Shown here one piece after another: positions 1 through 13,300 of a stretch of DNA of 64,000 nt (its first letter is position 1; each line of letters begins with the position of its first letter). This DNA comes from Siphonodentalium dalli (taxonomy: Eukaryota > Mollusca > Scaphopoda > Gadilida > Siphonodentaliidae). The notes beneath the pieces are model-generated. The model saw only the letters and a list, made by a program, of their open reading frames with translations, was not told the origin of the DNA and made no database searches. A program made the position numbers and the translations under genes. Location of the stretch: positions 216,640,205 through 216,704,204 of the forward strand of contig CP136064.1 in NCBI GenBank assembly GCA_032622095.1, in the 5' to 3' direction.

Positions 1-394
1 AAAAACATTGTATTATCAACTTATCCGGTGTAATCAACTGTGGACATGTTGTTTTTGTTGAGTTGCCAATGCGTTTTGTCATCAAGATTGAAGTAAAAAT
101 CAGTATTATTTTCAATGCAGAGGGAATAACTCTATATATTAAAGATAGAGTTCTTCCCCTTCCATTGAAAAAGTTTGAATTCTGTTGCATTCTGGGTGTC
201 AAAGGGGAGAAGTCATTCTATGATTTCAGCAGTTTTCTATTTCTCTGTGGGCATCTTCTGAGACACAGATGTTTCAAATAGTGATGAATTATAGTATTTT
301 AATCATATTTTATGGCATAGATTGTTATTAAAACCGTATATCAAGTCACTATAAACAAAATAATCGGCGACTCGAAAATTAAGTGGGCCTTTAA
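1..394 (-). repeat. MITE-2 copy (GGCCCACTTAATTTTCGA termini), cut by window start
   Basis: The sequence ends in TCGAAAATTAAGTGGGCC followed by TTAA and matches, in reverse, the element at 33681-34303. The other terminus is before base 1. TTAA at the ends of several copies suggests a TTAA target duplication, as seen with piggyBac-type elements. Confidence 0.75.
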
Positions 395-682
395 ATTACG
401 CACAGAATATGCCATGTAATTAGGAATAACTCACGTTTAATGTGTTTTTTTTGCGCTCAAGAGACCTGAACTGTTACGAAGTCGCAAGGTCAAATGAGTT
501 TGTTTTCTTTTGAAATTTTATAAATATTGTGACAAAATATATAAATTATATTTCAGTTGAAAACTCTTGTGGAGTTAAGAATAACTATAATGATTTCTAT
601 GGAACAAATCGGGTTAGTTTGACAATTGTGACATTTATTACCAGCATTGGTGATTTTAGATTTTAAAGCGATTAATTTACGC

Positions 683-992
683 TTAAAGGTACTCAATACG
701 ATCAGACGCTCCTAAATTACTATTTCTTTGGCTTCGGGGGTAAAAATTATTTGAGCTTTGATGGGTGGGTTCCTCGACTTGAATCAAATATTATCCATCT
801 TCATCCGCAATTTGTCCATTTGACCACGTGTTTTCTGGGCCACAATTCGAGAAATTAACAAACATAAAAAATTGATATCTGATCATTTGGAGCTTGATGG
901 GTGGGTTCTTCGACTCGAATCTAAATATTTTTTAACCCAAAGCCAAAGAAATAGTATTTTAGTAGCGTCTAATTGCATTGAGTACCTTTAAG
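683..992. repeat. MITE-5 copy (AGGTACTCAAT termini, TTAA duplication)
   Basis: The left end TTAA-AGGTACTCAATACGATCAGACG and the right end CGTCTAATTGCATTGAGTACCT-TTAA are inverted repeats. The interior holds inverted TTTCTTTGGCTT segments and two copies of a GCTTTGATGGGTGGGTTC-like stretch. It lies downstream of the large gene's stop codon, probably in its 3' flank. Confidence 0.72.
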
Positions 993-1271
993 TATGCTAT
1001 AGAAGAGTAAGGCAACCATATTTTGACATAAATCAGAATTATCTCTACTGATTTCAATAGCTGGATTAACTCGAAAGAAACTTGGACTACATTAATACCC
1101 GCATTTGAAGACAGGTCTCATAGCAGATGTAGGGAGGAGGCAGCGCTGTTCCTAGGAGGCTGCGATGATCCCCATCGGTAGCCTGACCATCATGGGCGTG
1201 GCCATATTTCTGGGGTTGGATTAATTCCCACAAGAGGGAGCTGCTTTAGCGATCACTGGATCATGGTTCAA

Positions 1272-1391
1272 TCACTTTCCGCCAAATGGGGCAGGTTTAG
1301 TAATGCATGGTAGTATCGTCGGGTCTCTTTTTCGGGCAACTTGTTGATCCTGTTTCTTACCCTTGCCACCAAATCCACTGCCAGAACCAAT
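1272..1391 (-). CDS. Terminal exon with stop codon
   Basis: Reverse-complement sequence shows a TTATTTCAG acceptor next to 1391, followed by 39 codons in phase 0 and TGA at 1272-1274. The peptide starts IGSGSGFGGKGKKQDQQVAR and ends ITKPAPFGGK. The Gly/Lys-rich composition matches upstream exons and the phase fits exon 11. It has no internal Met near its start and is short, so a simple ORF search misses it. A possible polyadenylation signal (AATAAA on the minus strand) is at 634-639, but a MITE lies in between. Confidence 0.68.
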   Translation of the reverse strand: MGSGSGFGGKGKKQDQQVARKRDPTILPCITKPAPFGGK

Positions 1392-4300
1392 CTGAAATAA
1401 ATTATGCCATATAGAAACTAAATGTCAGAATGTCTAATAATATACCTCTCCAAAATTTATTACAGATTTCAATGTTGAATATCACGGAGTTGTGGTGGTC
1501 GATGATAAACTGGTTCTCGGCCAGAAATCCACAACCAGATGGAATACCGACAATTACTGAGCTTTTCCTTGCCGTGAGAAGCGGTAATGTGGATCAACTG
1601 ACAGATTGGAAGAAGAAGGTATCCCTACCAAAAGTAAAGAATGACAACACTGGTGAAGTGCTTCTGCATGAGGCCGTTGCATGTAGAAATATCACCATGG
1701 TAACATGGCTCCTTGATGAGGGGTGTTCATGTTTAGCAGCAGACATATCAAAAAATACCCCTCTGCACTGTGCTGCTGATCTGGGATATTCAGAAATAGT
1801 TGAGGTTCTCGCCAGGAAATGTCCAAGGACACTCACCATGACTAACTTATGGGGCCGGACCCCTCTTATGAAATCACTGGCACGTCGAAGAAACGAGGTA
1901 TCAAAAATGCTTATTGCGACTGGGGATGAGGTACAGTTGGATTTGATAGACAATTATGGACAATCGCCAATGATAATAGCAGCATGCAATGGTGACGTGG
2001 CTGTGGTTAATCTGCTATTGGAGAATGGTGCCGATATCAATATCAAGGATACAAAAGGTCGTACAGCATGCTATTTTGCCATTCTGCATCGGTTCGACCG
2101 TATTTTTGACATACTTTTATTAAAGACTTTGAGATTTAATTTAGAGCTTGGTGTTGCCGTGGAAACAGGACATTTATATGCAACAAAACAATTGATTTCG
2201 CAGGGAGCCGATGTTGACAGAATTTATTATAAAAACAGCTCAATTTTGCCATTGGCGATACAGAAACTGTCAAACCATATCACTAATAATTGTGTCATGT
2301 CTTTCGAGCGGTATTCAATCGCAGATGAGATAGTGAGTGCTTATGGATATGCAGTTGACATTCATGACTTGCTTCAAATTCAGAAATCATTGAATTTTCG
2401 GCAGTACCCGGTGTTAAACAAACTCATGTTCAAGACTCTCCTGAGCTCAGCAAACATCATTACGAACTCACGTGCCTTATTTGGTGACATGAGACTTCTG
2501 TGTCACAAGAGGTCAGATGTCATCAAGCTAAAATATTTAGCATGTTCGGCCTCTAGGAGATCAATTATGACATATGATGCTGCTAAGGTGTTGAGATGGG
2601 AGATGACCAATTCTATATCTGGTTCACACAGGAAGGGTACGAACCTTGTTTACAAATGTAACCAAGTGGATATTCCAGAGACGTTCAAGAACATAATTCT
2701 CATGAGGAATATTTAACTCTTTATTTACTTAATGGACTGTGCCATTCAGTTATATAAGTATACATTGGAATGATCTATTATTTGGAGGGATGTTCAGGTA
2801 ATATAAGCAGACAACAGATATCTGTTGGTGGGAATTGCTCAGATAAGTTTGTTGCCCAAAACCTACATGTATATATAACATTTTATTGTTTTATTGTTTA
2901 TTGATGAATTCTGACATTGTGAGTTCATTGTCAATCGCGATAGTAGGTTAACATGACCACTTTTGCAGATTGCTACCTCCAGCAGTCAAGTTGCGCTGTA
3001 TAGATATACTGGGTGTTTGCAATTGGCGACATAAAGAAGTTTCTCAACTTTAATAATTGAATAACATAGTAAACAAGAATATTCCCCACAGTGAATAATT
3101 TCGGATTATCCCTCTTATAAAAATCACAAAACAGCAATATCAATATTTAACTGTAATAGTTAAATATAATTATAAATGTTGAATGCAGGATGTGCCAGAC
3201 CTGTCTATAGCAGTTGATATAAATATACATGAAGGCAAAAGCTTCATATGCGGAGTGTATTATTATGATTATGTGATGTCACTTACTCAGGGCATGAAGC
3301 TAATTATTCTATGTTCAGCCCTCATAATGGGCTACAGCAATCAGCATTGCCAAAGCCATTTGCTGAAGCAAACTGGGCCATGGCAATGGTTGCCGTAGCC
3401 AAAAAATATGAATTGAGAGGGCTGTATGTTATAATACTGTATAACACACATATCATTAATGAGACAGCCACCTTACTTTGATGCAATAATTTTGATGTCA
3501 TGATTATGAATTTTTCATGAATAATCCCATATAATCATGATTATTAGACTGATCAAATTAATGCATTACCGGTAAGTGGTTTCCACGCCTGAGCTATGTC
3601 AGGAGGTGGAAAGTTTAGATGAACATACACAGTAAACTAATTAATTGTTAAACTAGTGCACCCCCTGAATGAATGTATGCTATCTGAAGAACAAGCATAT
3701 TATATGACAATAACAAGATGGTTGCTGGCGGCCATGTTTTTTGGCCGAACGATCCCAAAATTACTCGTTACCATCTACATGTCAATATTAACATCCATGA
3801 CAAATTTCATGATGATCAGACAAACAGTACGACCTGTAGCCTGTGCTAATGGATTAAATTTTGAGATCCAAGATGGCCACTGGCGGCCATGTTTTTTTGC
3901 CGAATGACCCCAAAATGACTTGTTCCCATCTACATGTCAATTTCAACAGGCATGACAAATTTCATAATGATCTGACCAAAGGTATGACCTGTAGCCCGTG
4001 CTAAAGGAAATTGTTGACGGATCACGCACACACGGACGACAAAGCCATGGCAATAGCTCAAACTTTACAAAAAATTTTGGGAACAGCGTTCTCAGCAAGT
4101 ATAAAATATTATTGGAAATGATTAACTGCCATAAAAAGTACATGATCTGAACTAGTGCAAGGCTCGAATGAGTATCTACTAGAGAGCAATACCGCTTCAA
4201 AACAGTTAACAGAATGCTAGTTTGTGCTGGAAATTGGCAACTTGATGTGGTCTTCAGATAGCATAGATTCCTTCATGTGGTGCACTAGCTTAACAATTAG

Positions 4301-7300
4301 TTTTCTGTGTAGGTCTATCTAAACTTTCCACCTCTTGACATAGCTCAGGCATGGAAACCCCTTAAAAGCTCATTTTAAAAATTAGTCGCCCCAAACTAAC
4401 TTTAATTTGAAGGATAATGTTGACATTATTTATTTTTTCCCTATCGGTAATATGAAAGCCTTTCCAGGGAGCATGCATTTGTATTGAAACCATGGAGACT
4501 CCTATACATCACTATTATATTGTTCAGATCAAGTCATTGTTCATGTTTACTATGAAATCTTTTATTTCGCAGCCCATATTATGCATCTCAGTTTTTAAAT
4601 TGATTGCCTAGAATGGTATATTGTCAGCGTGCTTCACTTATATTTGATAGTAATGATATTTTTCGCAACCAATTCAGTGCCATACCACATAGCCTTGGAT
4701 AGTTTCTTGAGATGGTTCCCTTATGTGCTTATAAATTGGAGGCATTTAAACATTTTACTTAATAAGATGGTGTCATGGTTCCCTTCTGTGCTTTTAAAAT
4801 TGGAGGAATTTAACATGTTACTTAAAGGCCCACTTAATTTTCGAAGGACCAGATTACATTATACACAACATATCCCATATTATATATCATTTGGAATAGG
4901 AACCAACAATATATATATTCCACAAGAATACGGAACAGCTGTGGCCTTGGAGTGTCCACCAAGTGATAGATATTCTCAGATTCATTCCAAGACTTCCCCC
5001 CCCCCCTTGTCAACCCAGAATGCATCAGAATTCAAACTAAGATAGAGTTATTCCCCTTCCATTGAGAATAATAGACTTTATAGTACAGTCTGGATCAAAA
5101 TTAATCTCAGAACACACCTCAGTACCTCGATAAAAACAATGTTCCCAGTTGATTCGCCCGATCAGTTGATAATACAATGTTTTGGAGCTTCCTCTTTCAA
5201 ATGGTATATAATATGGAATATGTTGTATATAATGTGATCTGGTGGTTCGAAAATTAAGTGGGCCTATAAAGGTGGATTATCTCTTTGTAAACTTGTGCTA
5301 TATAGTTACCTGGATATAAAATATTAGATATGAATCAAAGACTCCTGTCCGAAAATGCTTCTATCAATTAATATTGATTATATTTCGAATATATTCTGCT
5401 CTAAAAAGGTGTGGTTGTTTAGCTAATGAACAATAGTGGTTACTGTTAATAACAGAGACCAGATATTTTATTGTGTAATTTTGTCACAAATAAACGTTAA
5501 TTGGACTCATTATCGCTTATAACTATGGAATAATACAATCAATCTGGGATATTTGACATTCGGTACGTAGTATAGGAACAGCCTACTGAATGGCCTGTTC
5601 TAAAAATAGAACAATAAAGTGTTCCAATTAATTATCTCATTTCATAATAAAATATTCAAAATAAAATCAATATTAATTGATAGATGCGTTTCCGGACAGG
5701 TGTCTTTAATTCATATTTATTATTTTACACCCACGCAACTATTTCAAATTTGTTATTTAAAGAGATAATCCATCTTTAATAAGATGGTGTCATGGTTCCC
5801 TTCTATGTTTATAAAATTGGAGGCATTTTAACATGTTACTTAATAAGATGGTGTCATGGTTCCCTTCTATGTTTATAAAATTGGAGGCATTTTAACATGT
5901 TACTTAATAAGATGGTGTCATGGTTCCCTTCTATGTTTATAAAATTGGAGGCATTTTAACATGTTACTTAATAAGATGGTGTCATGGTTCCCTTCTATGT
6001 TTATAAAATTGGAGGCATTTTAACATGTTACTTAATAAGATGGTGTCATGGTTCCCTTCTATGTTTATAAAATTGGAGGCATTTTAACATGTTACTTAAT
6101 AAGATGGTGTCATGGTTCCCTTCTATGTTTATCAAATTGGAGGCATTTTAACATGTTACTTAATAAGATGGTGTCATGGTTCCCTTCTATGTTTATAAAA
6201 TTGGAGGCATTTTAACATGTTACTTAATAAGATGGTGTCATGGTTCCCTTCTATGTTTATAAAATTGGAGGCATTTTAACATGTTACTTAATAAGATGGT
6301 GTCATGGTTCCCTTCTATGTTTATCAAATTGGAGGCATTTTAACATGTTACTTAATAAGATGGTGTCATGGTTCCCTTCTATGTTTATAAAATTGGAGGC
6401 ATTTTAACATGTTACTTAATAAGATGGTGTCATGGTTCCCTTCTATGTTTATAAAATTGGAGGCATTTTAACATGTTACTTAATAAGATGGTGTCATGGT
6501 TCCCTTCTATGTTTATAAAATTGGAGGCATTTTAACATGTTACTTAATAAGATGGTGTCATGGTTCCCTTCTATGCTTATAAAATTGGAGGCATTTTAAC
6601 ATGTTACTTAATAAGATGGTGTCATGGTTCCCTTCTATGTTTATAAAATTGGAGGCATTTTAACATGTTACTTAATAAGATGGTGTCATGGTTCCCTTCT
6701 ATGTTTATAAAATTGGAGGCATTTTAACATGTTACTTAATAAGATGGTGTCATGGTTCCCTTCTATGTTTATAAAATTGGAGGCATTTTAACATGTTACT
6801 TAATAAGATGGTGTCATGGTTCCCTTCTATGTTTATAAAATTGGAGGCATTTTAACATGTTACTTAATAAGATGGTGTCATGGTTCCCTTCTATGTTTAT
6901 AAAATTGGAGGCATTTTAACATGTTACTTAATAAGATGGTGTCATGGTTCCCTTCTATGTTTATAAAATTGGAGGCATTTTAACATGTTACTTAATAAGA
7001 TGGTGTCATGGTTCCCTTCTATGTTTATAAAATTGGAGGCATTTTAACATGTTACTTAATAAGATGGTGTCATGGTTCCCTTCTATGTTTATAAAATTGG
7101 AGGCATTTTAACATGTTACTTAATAAGATGGTGTCATGGTTCCCTTCTATGTTTATAAAATTGGAGGCATTTTAACATGTTACTTAATAAGATGGTGTCA
7201 TGGTTCCCTTCTATGTTTATAAAATTGGAGGCATTTTAACATGTTACTTAATAAGATGGTGTCATGGTTCCCTTCTATGTTTATAAAATTGGAGGCATTT

Positions 7301-10300
7301 TAACATGTTACTTAATAAGATGGTGTCATGGTTCCCTTCTATGTTTATAAAATTGGAGGCATTTTAACATGTTACTTAATAAGATGGTGTCATGGTTCCC
7401 TTCTATGTTTATAAAATTGGAGGCATTTTAACATGTTACTTAATAAGATGGTGTCATGGTTCCCTTCTATGTTTATAAAATTGGAGGCATTTTAACATGT
7501 TACTTAATAAGATGGTGTCATGGTTCCCTTCTATGTTTATAAAATTGGAGGCATTTTAACATGTTACTTAATAAGATGGTGTCATGTTCCCTTCTATGTT
7601 TATAAAATTGGAGGCATTTTAACATGTTACTTAATAAGATGGTGTCATGGTTCCCTTCTATGTTTATAAAATTGGAGGCATTTTAACATGTTACTTAATA
7701 AGATGGTGTCATGTTCCCTTCTATGCTTATAAAATTGGAGGCATTTTAACATGTTACTTAATAAGATGGTGTCATCGTTCCCAGCCCTTCACGTTGCAGC
7801 TATTTTTTTTCTTCTTATTTTTGTGTACCCATGGTTGTAAACCCCATATTTTTCATTTATAAGAAAAGTTAAAGTATATCAGCTCATTAATTTCATGGAC
7901 CTCTGCAAATTATTGAAGATTAATTTTCCCAGGGATGACCCTGTTAATAAATTATCCCAAGTTTTTTTCTTTCTTTCAATTTGCATAAAAAGCTTCTTTC
8001 AAAGACAGAGTGTTACATGTGGATTTCTATTTCCAATTCTAGTTATCCTTTGTTAGTCTTTAAATGATTAGTGTTTTTCCCTTTGCACATATATCTTCGC
8101 CTTAACACTAAACCCTTTCATGACGGGAGCTGCGCTGGTGCAGCATTAAAGATCCTCTCTTATATGTGTGTCTCCCATAGTGAGCCTCGCATATATAAGA
8201 GAATGCACTGGCTTACAAGGTCAAGGTAAATATTGCTAGGCCAATGCATTCACTTATATATGCAAGGCTCCCTGTGGGAGACTCGCATATATTAGAGAAT
8301 GCATTGGCACAGGGTTTTTGGAAAATTTCAAAAAGCTTCAGTCATGGAAGGGTTTGTGGGGTTTATATGTTTTTGTAATAGGTTTTGTGCCAGTAGGAAA
8401 GCATTCAAGAATGTGTCTATTGATGTTCTTTTATGATCATCCATTCTAGAGTTATCATCTTTGTTTATCTGGGTGTGCCCGATTACAAGGTATCTTAATT
8501 TATCTGGGTGTGCCTGATTACAAGGTATGTCACCTGATGGTATTCACCAGGCGACATCCCAGCTGTTGTTTTTATTTAACACCAAATTTTATTTGTTTAT
8601 GATATGTTATCGGTTTATTATGATAATACAATGTATATTAAATTATCATTCAGTGTACATGCAGTTGATTATGTATGTGGGGTATTTCCAAGGGACAATC
8701 ATCCTAACCCTTTCTATACTAAATACTCATAACGACGAGTAGTTCCGAAAATGTTCAGATAATGAGTTCAACATTTTATAACTTACTTTCAATAAAACAG
8801 ATCGTGGACTGTAAAACGCTGATGTTACATTAATTCGCATTAAATGAGAACAGATTGTTGATGGTATAACTTACATTAAATGAAAGATGATCATTGACAG
8901 TATAAGCGATGATAACTTACATTGAATGAAACAGATCATTGATAGTATAAGCGCTTATAACTTACATTAAATGAGGGAAGATCGTTGACGGTATAAGTGC
9001 ATATAACTCACACTAAATCAGAGTAGATCATTGACAGTATAATCGCTGATAACTTACATTAAATGAAAACAGATTGTTGATGGTATAAGCACTGATAACT
9101 CACATTAAATGAAAGCAGATCGTTGACGTTATAACTTACATTAAATGAAAGCAGATTGTTGACACTATAAGTGCTGATAACTTACATTAAATGAGAGCAG
9201 ATTCGTGGACGGTATAACTTACATTAAATGAGAGCAGATTCGTGGACGGTATAACTTACATTAAATGAGAGCAGATTCGTGGACGGTATAACTTACATTA
9301 AATGAGAGCAGATCATTGATGGTATAATGGCTGATAACTTATATTAAATGAAAGCAGATCGTTAACGTTATAACTTATTAAATGAAAGCAGATCGTTGAC
9401 ACTATAAGTGCTGATAACTTACATTAAATGAGAGCAGATCGTTGACGGTATAAGTGCAGATAACTTACATTAAATGAGAGCAGATCGTTGACGGTATAAG
9501 CGCAGATAACTTACATTAAATGAGAGCAGATCGTTGACGGTAAAAGCGCTGATAACTTACATTAAATGAGAGCAGATCGTTGACTGTATAAGCGCTGATA
9601 TCTTTCTCTATCACTTCGTCCATCTCCTGTTTTTTCCTCTCTTCCTCTAGTTGCCTGGTTCCGTGCTGCACCTGCTCCATGATATCCTTACGTCTGATTA
9701 GCATCTTAGCATGGCTCATAGGCTTGTATTTCTTCTTCCCACCACCACCAGAAATATCAACTGAAAACAAACAGCAATATGCTGAACCCATTTATGACTG
9801 GAGCTTCCTGAAATTTTGTGAAAACCCTGTGCCAATGCATTCTCTAATATATGTGAGTCTCTCATATGGAGCCTCGTATATATAAGAGAATACATTGGCC
9901 TAACAATATTTACCTTGACCTTGTAAGCCAGTGCATTACAATAAGTGACACATCCTTTGATTTTATTGATTTAATACCTCTTTGACTGACCCAACAACTA
10001 ATAATAGAATAAGATGTGTATAATTCACAACAATATTAACAGAAGTGTATACTATTATACAACTTTATTATTTAAGAAAAACAACTGGAAAAAATAATAA
10101 AAGCACAGATGTGTATCTTCTCCTATTCTGCAGGATAGAAAGACATGATTGTATTCACTTTCTAAATGCTCAAAAATGGGGTGGGCTTATCTACGAGGAC
10201 CACCCCATGTTTTATTTAGGGTAAAAAACCCAGACTGGGCTTATCTTCGAGGATGGGCTTACTGACGGGGTGTATACAGTAATCAGAACTTCACAGCTCA

Positions 10301-13300
10301 TAGCTACAGTAATGAGCTAAATAATCGACTCCTTAATCACAGCAGAATTATGGGTAATTTTTCAGGATTTAGTCAGAAATATGGCTTGTTGCCATTAATC
10401 GGAACTCAGTGAGAGCTTTCCGATGAATGGCAACAAGCCATATATCCGACTAAATCCTGAAAAATTACCCATAATTATGCTGTGGTTAAGGAGTCGATTA
10501 TTTAGGGTATTACTGTAATTAGTGAAATAATTTTGTTGAATCTTCACCATACCGGTATATGGAATGGTGCAGTTTGATTCTCATGAGAATTTTCAGTAAT
10601 ATCATGTAACTGAGAAATTCCAGTTTTTACTCACACATGGTGTTCTTTGATTCATCTTTGCCTCCAACTAAAAAAAAAAAAGACAATCAGATTATTAGTA
10701 GATGGAAGTTTGAATAAAGCTGCATCTTATTCGATCCTTAAACCTGAACAACATAAATTCAGAAAGCAAAAACAAATAAGGGTTATGTTAGGGTCCTGAA
10801 AATATTCATTTCCATTCAAATATTTCTAACCAAATATTAATTGATGACAGATTAGAATATAATCAAATGTCCTAAGAGATGAGGAAGTCAAAACATTCTT
10901 TCAATAAATTGAAAAGTGGAAAGAAAGAGATTATTTCAACATTTCTTTGCCAAGTTCAGGGACCATTGTGTAAGTTGTTGGAGAGGTACTTGTGACATAT
11001 AACAGTTTTCTTGTTCACAAAACAGATAGATTAATAGAAGCGGTGCCAGGAATTCTGCTTAAAGTGATGTGAAACACTCCACTGGGGCCCACAGTTAATA
11101 AATCAAATATAGTGACTATATACTCGTTTATCACGATTTGTTCAGGACGAATATCAGACTTTGTTTACATTTTTGCGTAGTTCAGAGTTCAGGTGTTGTG
11201 TTCTATGAAGGGCTACTTCCATTGTTGTTGAATTTTACGACAGTAATAGTTTAACACTTCAATGACTGGAGCTTCCTGGTTTATTGCAAAAATACTGTGC
11301 CGATGCATTCTCTTAGCGAGTCGCCCATATGGCACCTCACATATATAAGAGAATGCATTGGCCTGACAATATTTACCTTGATCTTGTAAGCCAGTGCATT
11401 CTCTTATATATATATGAGGCTCCCTATGGGAGACTTGCATTTATAAGAGAATGCACTGACACAGGATCTTCAATGCTGCATCAGTGCAGCTCCCTTCATG
11501 AAAAGGTTAAGTTTGTGACTTACTCTGTAACTTCATTTCATTTTCAAACATGGATGGATCTTTCTTCTCAGCATCGAGAGCTGTGAGTTTGATCAGACCC
11601 TTCTTAGGAATGATGGCTTTAGCCATTTTAGCCTCTTCCTTGTTTGGCATTGTTGTTTCCTTGTGATCATAATCTCTCGCCTGACCAAATGGTGTGTAAA
11701 CTCCTCGCTGAAATGACAAGTCAATAATCAGTAACAGACAAATACAGTTATGCCCTAAATAATCGACTCCTTAATCACAGCAGAAATATGGGTAACTTTT
11801 CAGGATTTAGTCGGAAATATGGCTTGTTGCCATTCATCGGAAAGCTCTCACTGAGAGCTTTCCGATGAATGGCAACAAGCCATATTTCCGACTAAAACTG
11901 CCATTCATCGGAAAGCTCTCACTGAGAGCTTTCCGATGAATGGCAACAAGCCATATATCTGACTAAATCCTGAAAAGTTACCCATATTTCTGCTCTGATT
12001 AAGGAGTCGATTAGTTAGGGCATTACTGTATCACTGCAAGATTTTCCCCCCACTTTAACCCTTACATGACTGAAGCTTTCTGAAATTTTGCGAAAACCCT
12101 GTGCCAATGCATTCTCTCATTTTTGCCCTATGGGAGACTAGCATATATGAGAGAATGCATATATGCAAGTCTCCCATAGGGCATATATAAGAGAATACAT
12201 TGGCCTAACAATATTTATCTTGACCTTGTAAGCCAGTGTATTCTCTTATATATGCGAGGCTCCCTATGGGAGACTCGCATATATAAGAGAATGCACTGGA
12301 TCTTTGACAGGTTACTTTATTAGGAAGGGTCCCAGTGTCCAGCATTTGGGATATTTGCATTATGGAGGCCTTATGAAAAATAATTCTGGAATATAAAGAA
12401 CTCCTGAACAAGATAACATTTAATTACTTCATACAATTTTATATGTTTATCCTGAGTAGATGCATGTTTTTCACAGAAAAAAGGGAAGTCAATATCTGGG
12501 ACAAAGTTAATGACATGATATACTGATTGCAAAATAGAATATGAAATTGTCAGGATAGGAGTTGGAGGAAACCAATTGTCAGTTTGGAATTTGAAAGGGA
12601 AATTGAAACACCCATGGTGCTTCCTGAAAACCCTGTGCCAATGTATTCTCTTATATATGCGAGTCTCCCATAGGGAGCCTCGCATTATAAGAGAATACAT
12701 TTACCTTAACCTTGTAAGCCAGTAAATTCTCTTATATATGCACCGGCACATAATCTGTAATGCTGCACCAGTGCAGCTCCCATCATGAAAGGGTTAAAAA
12801 TATATATACTAACGGCAATAAAATTATGATCCAACACTGCAATTTGATGTCACATTCAGAATATGAAAAATGCTGGAGCCACTTTGTTCTGGGTGTGTGT
12901 CTAAATGTGCCCCCCCACCAATTGGGCTAGTCCCTATTTCCTAATTGACTCCTATATATTCTAATAATTTTGAGATAATTTATCGTAGCATAGAACTTAC
13001 ATCATTTCCAAAACTGATGAATCCATGTTCGCCGGCATCAAGGGAGAGACGTCCTCCCTCAATTGTTGGAATACTCAGCTCAGACTTGGATTTTTTTAGG
13101 CTGAGCAACTTGAATCTATTATCACCCTGAAAAATTAATAAAAAAAACAAAGATGAATAACTCTAAAAAGGAAAATAGGGAAAAAACGATTGAACACTCC
13201 GTTGAATGCCCTCATAGTAATGAACATTCATACCAAATTTCATTCAGATCAGACAACCGGTGTTTGACATATCAGCCCGGACCGCTCTTCTAGTCAAATA

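Noticed and set aside
1594-1953. 119-codon minus-strand frame opposite the ankyrin ORF
   Set aside because: It is the antisense shadow of the ankyrin coding sequence and has no domain of its own.
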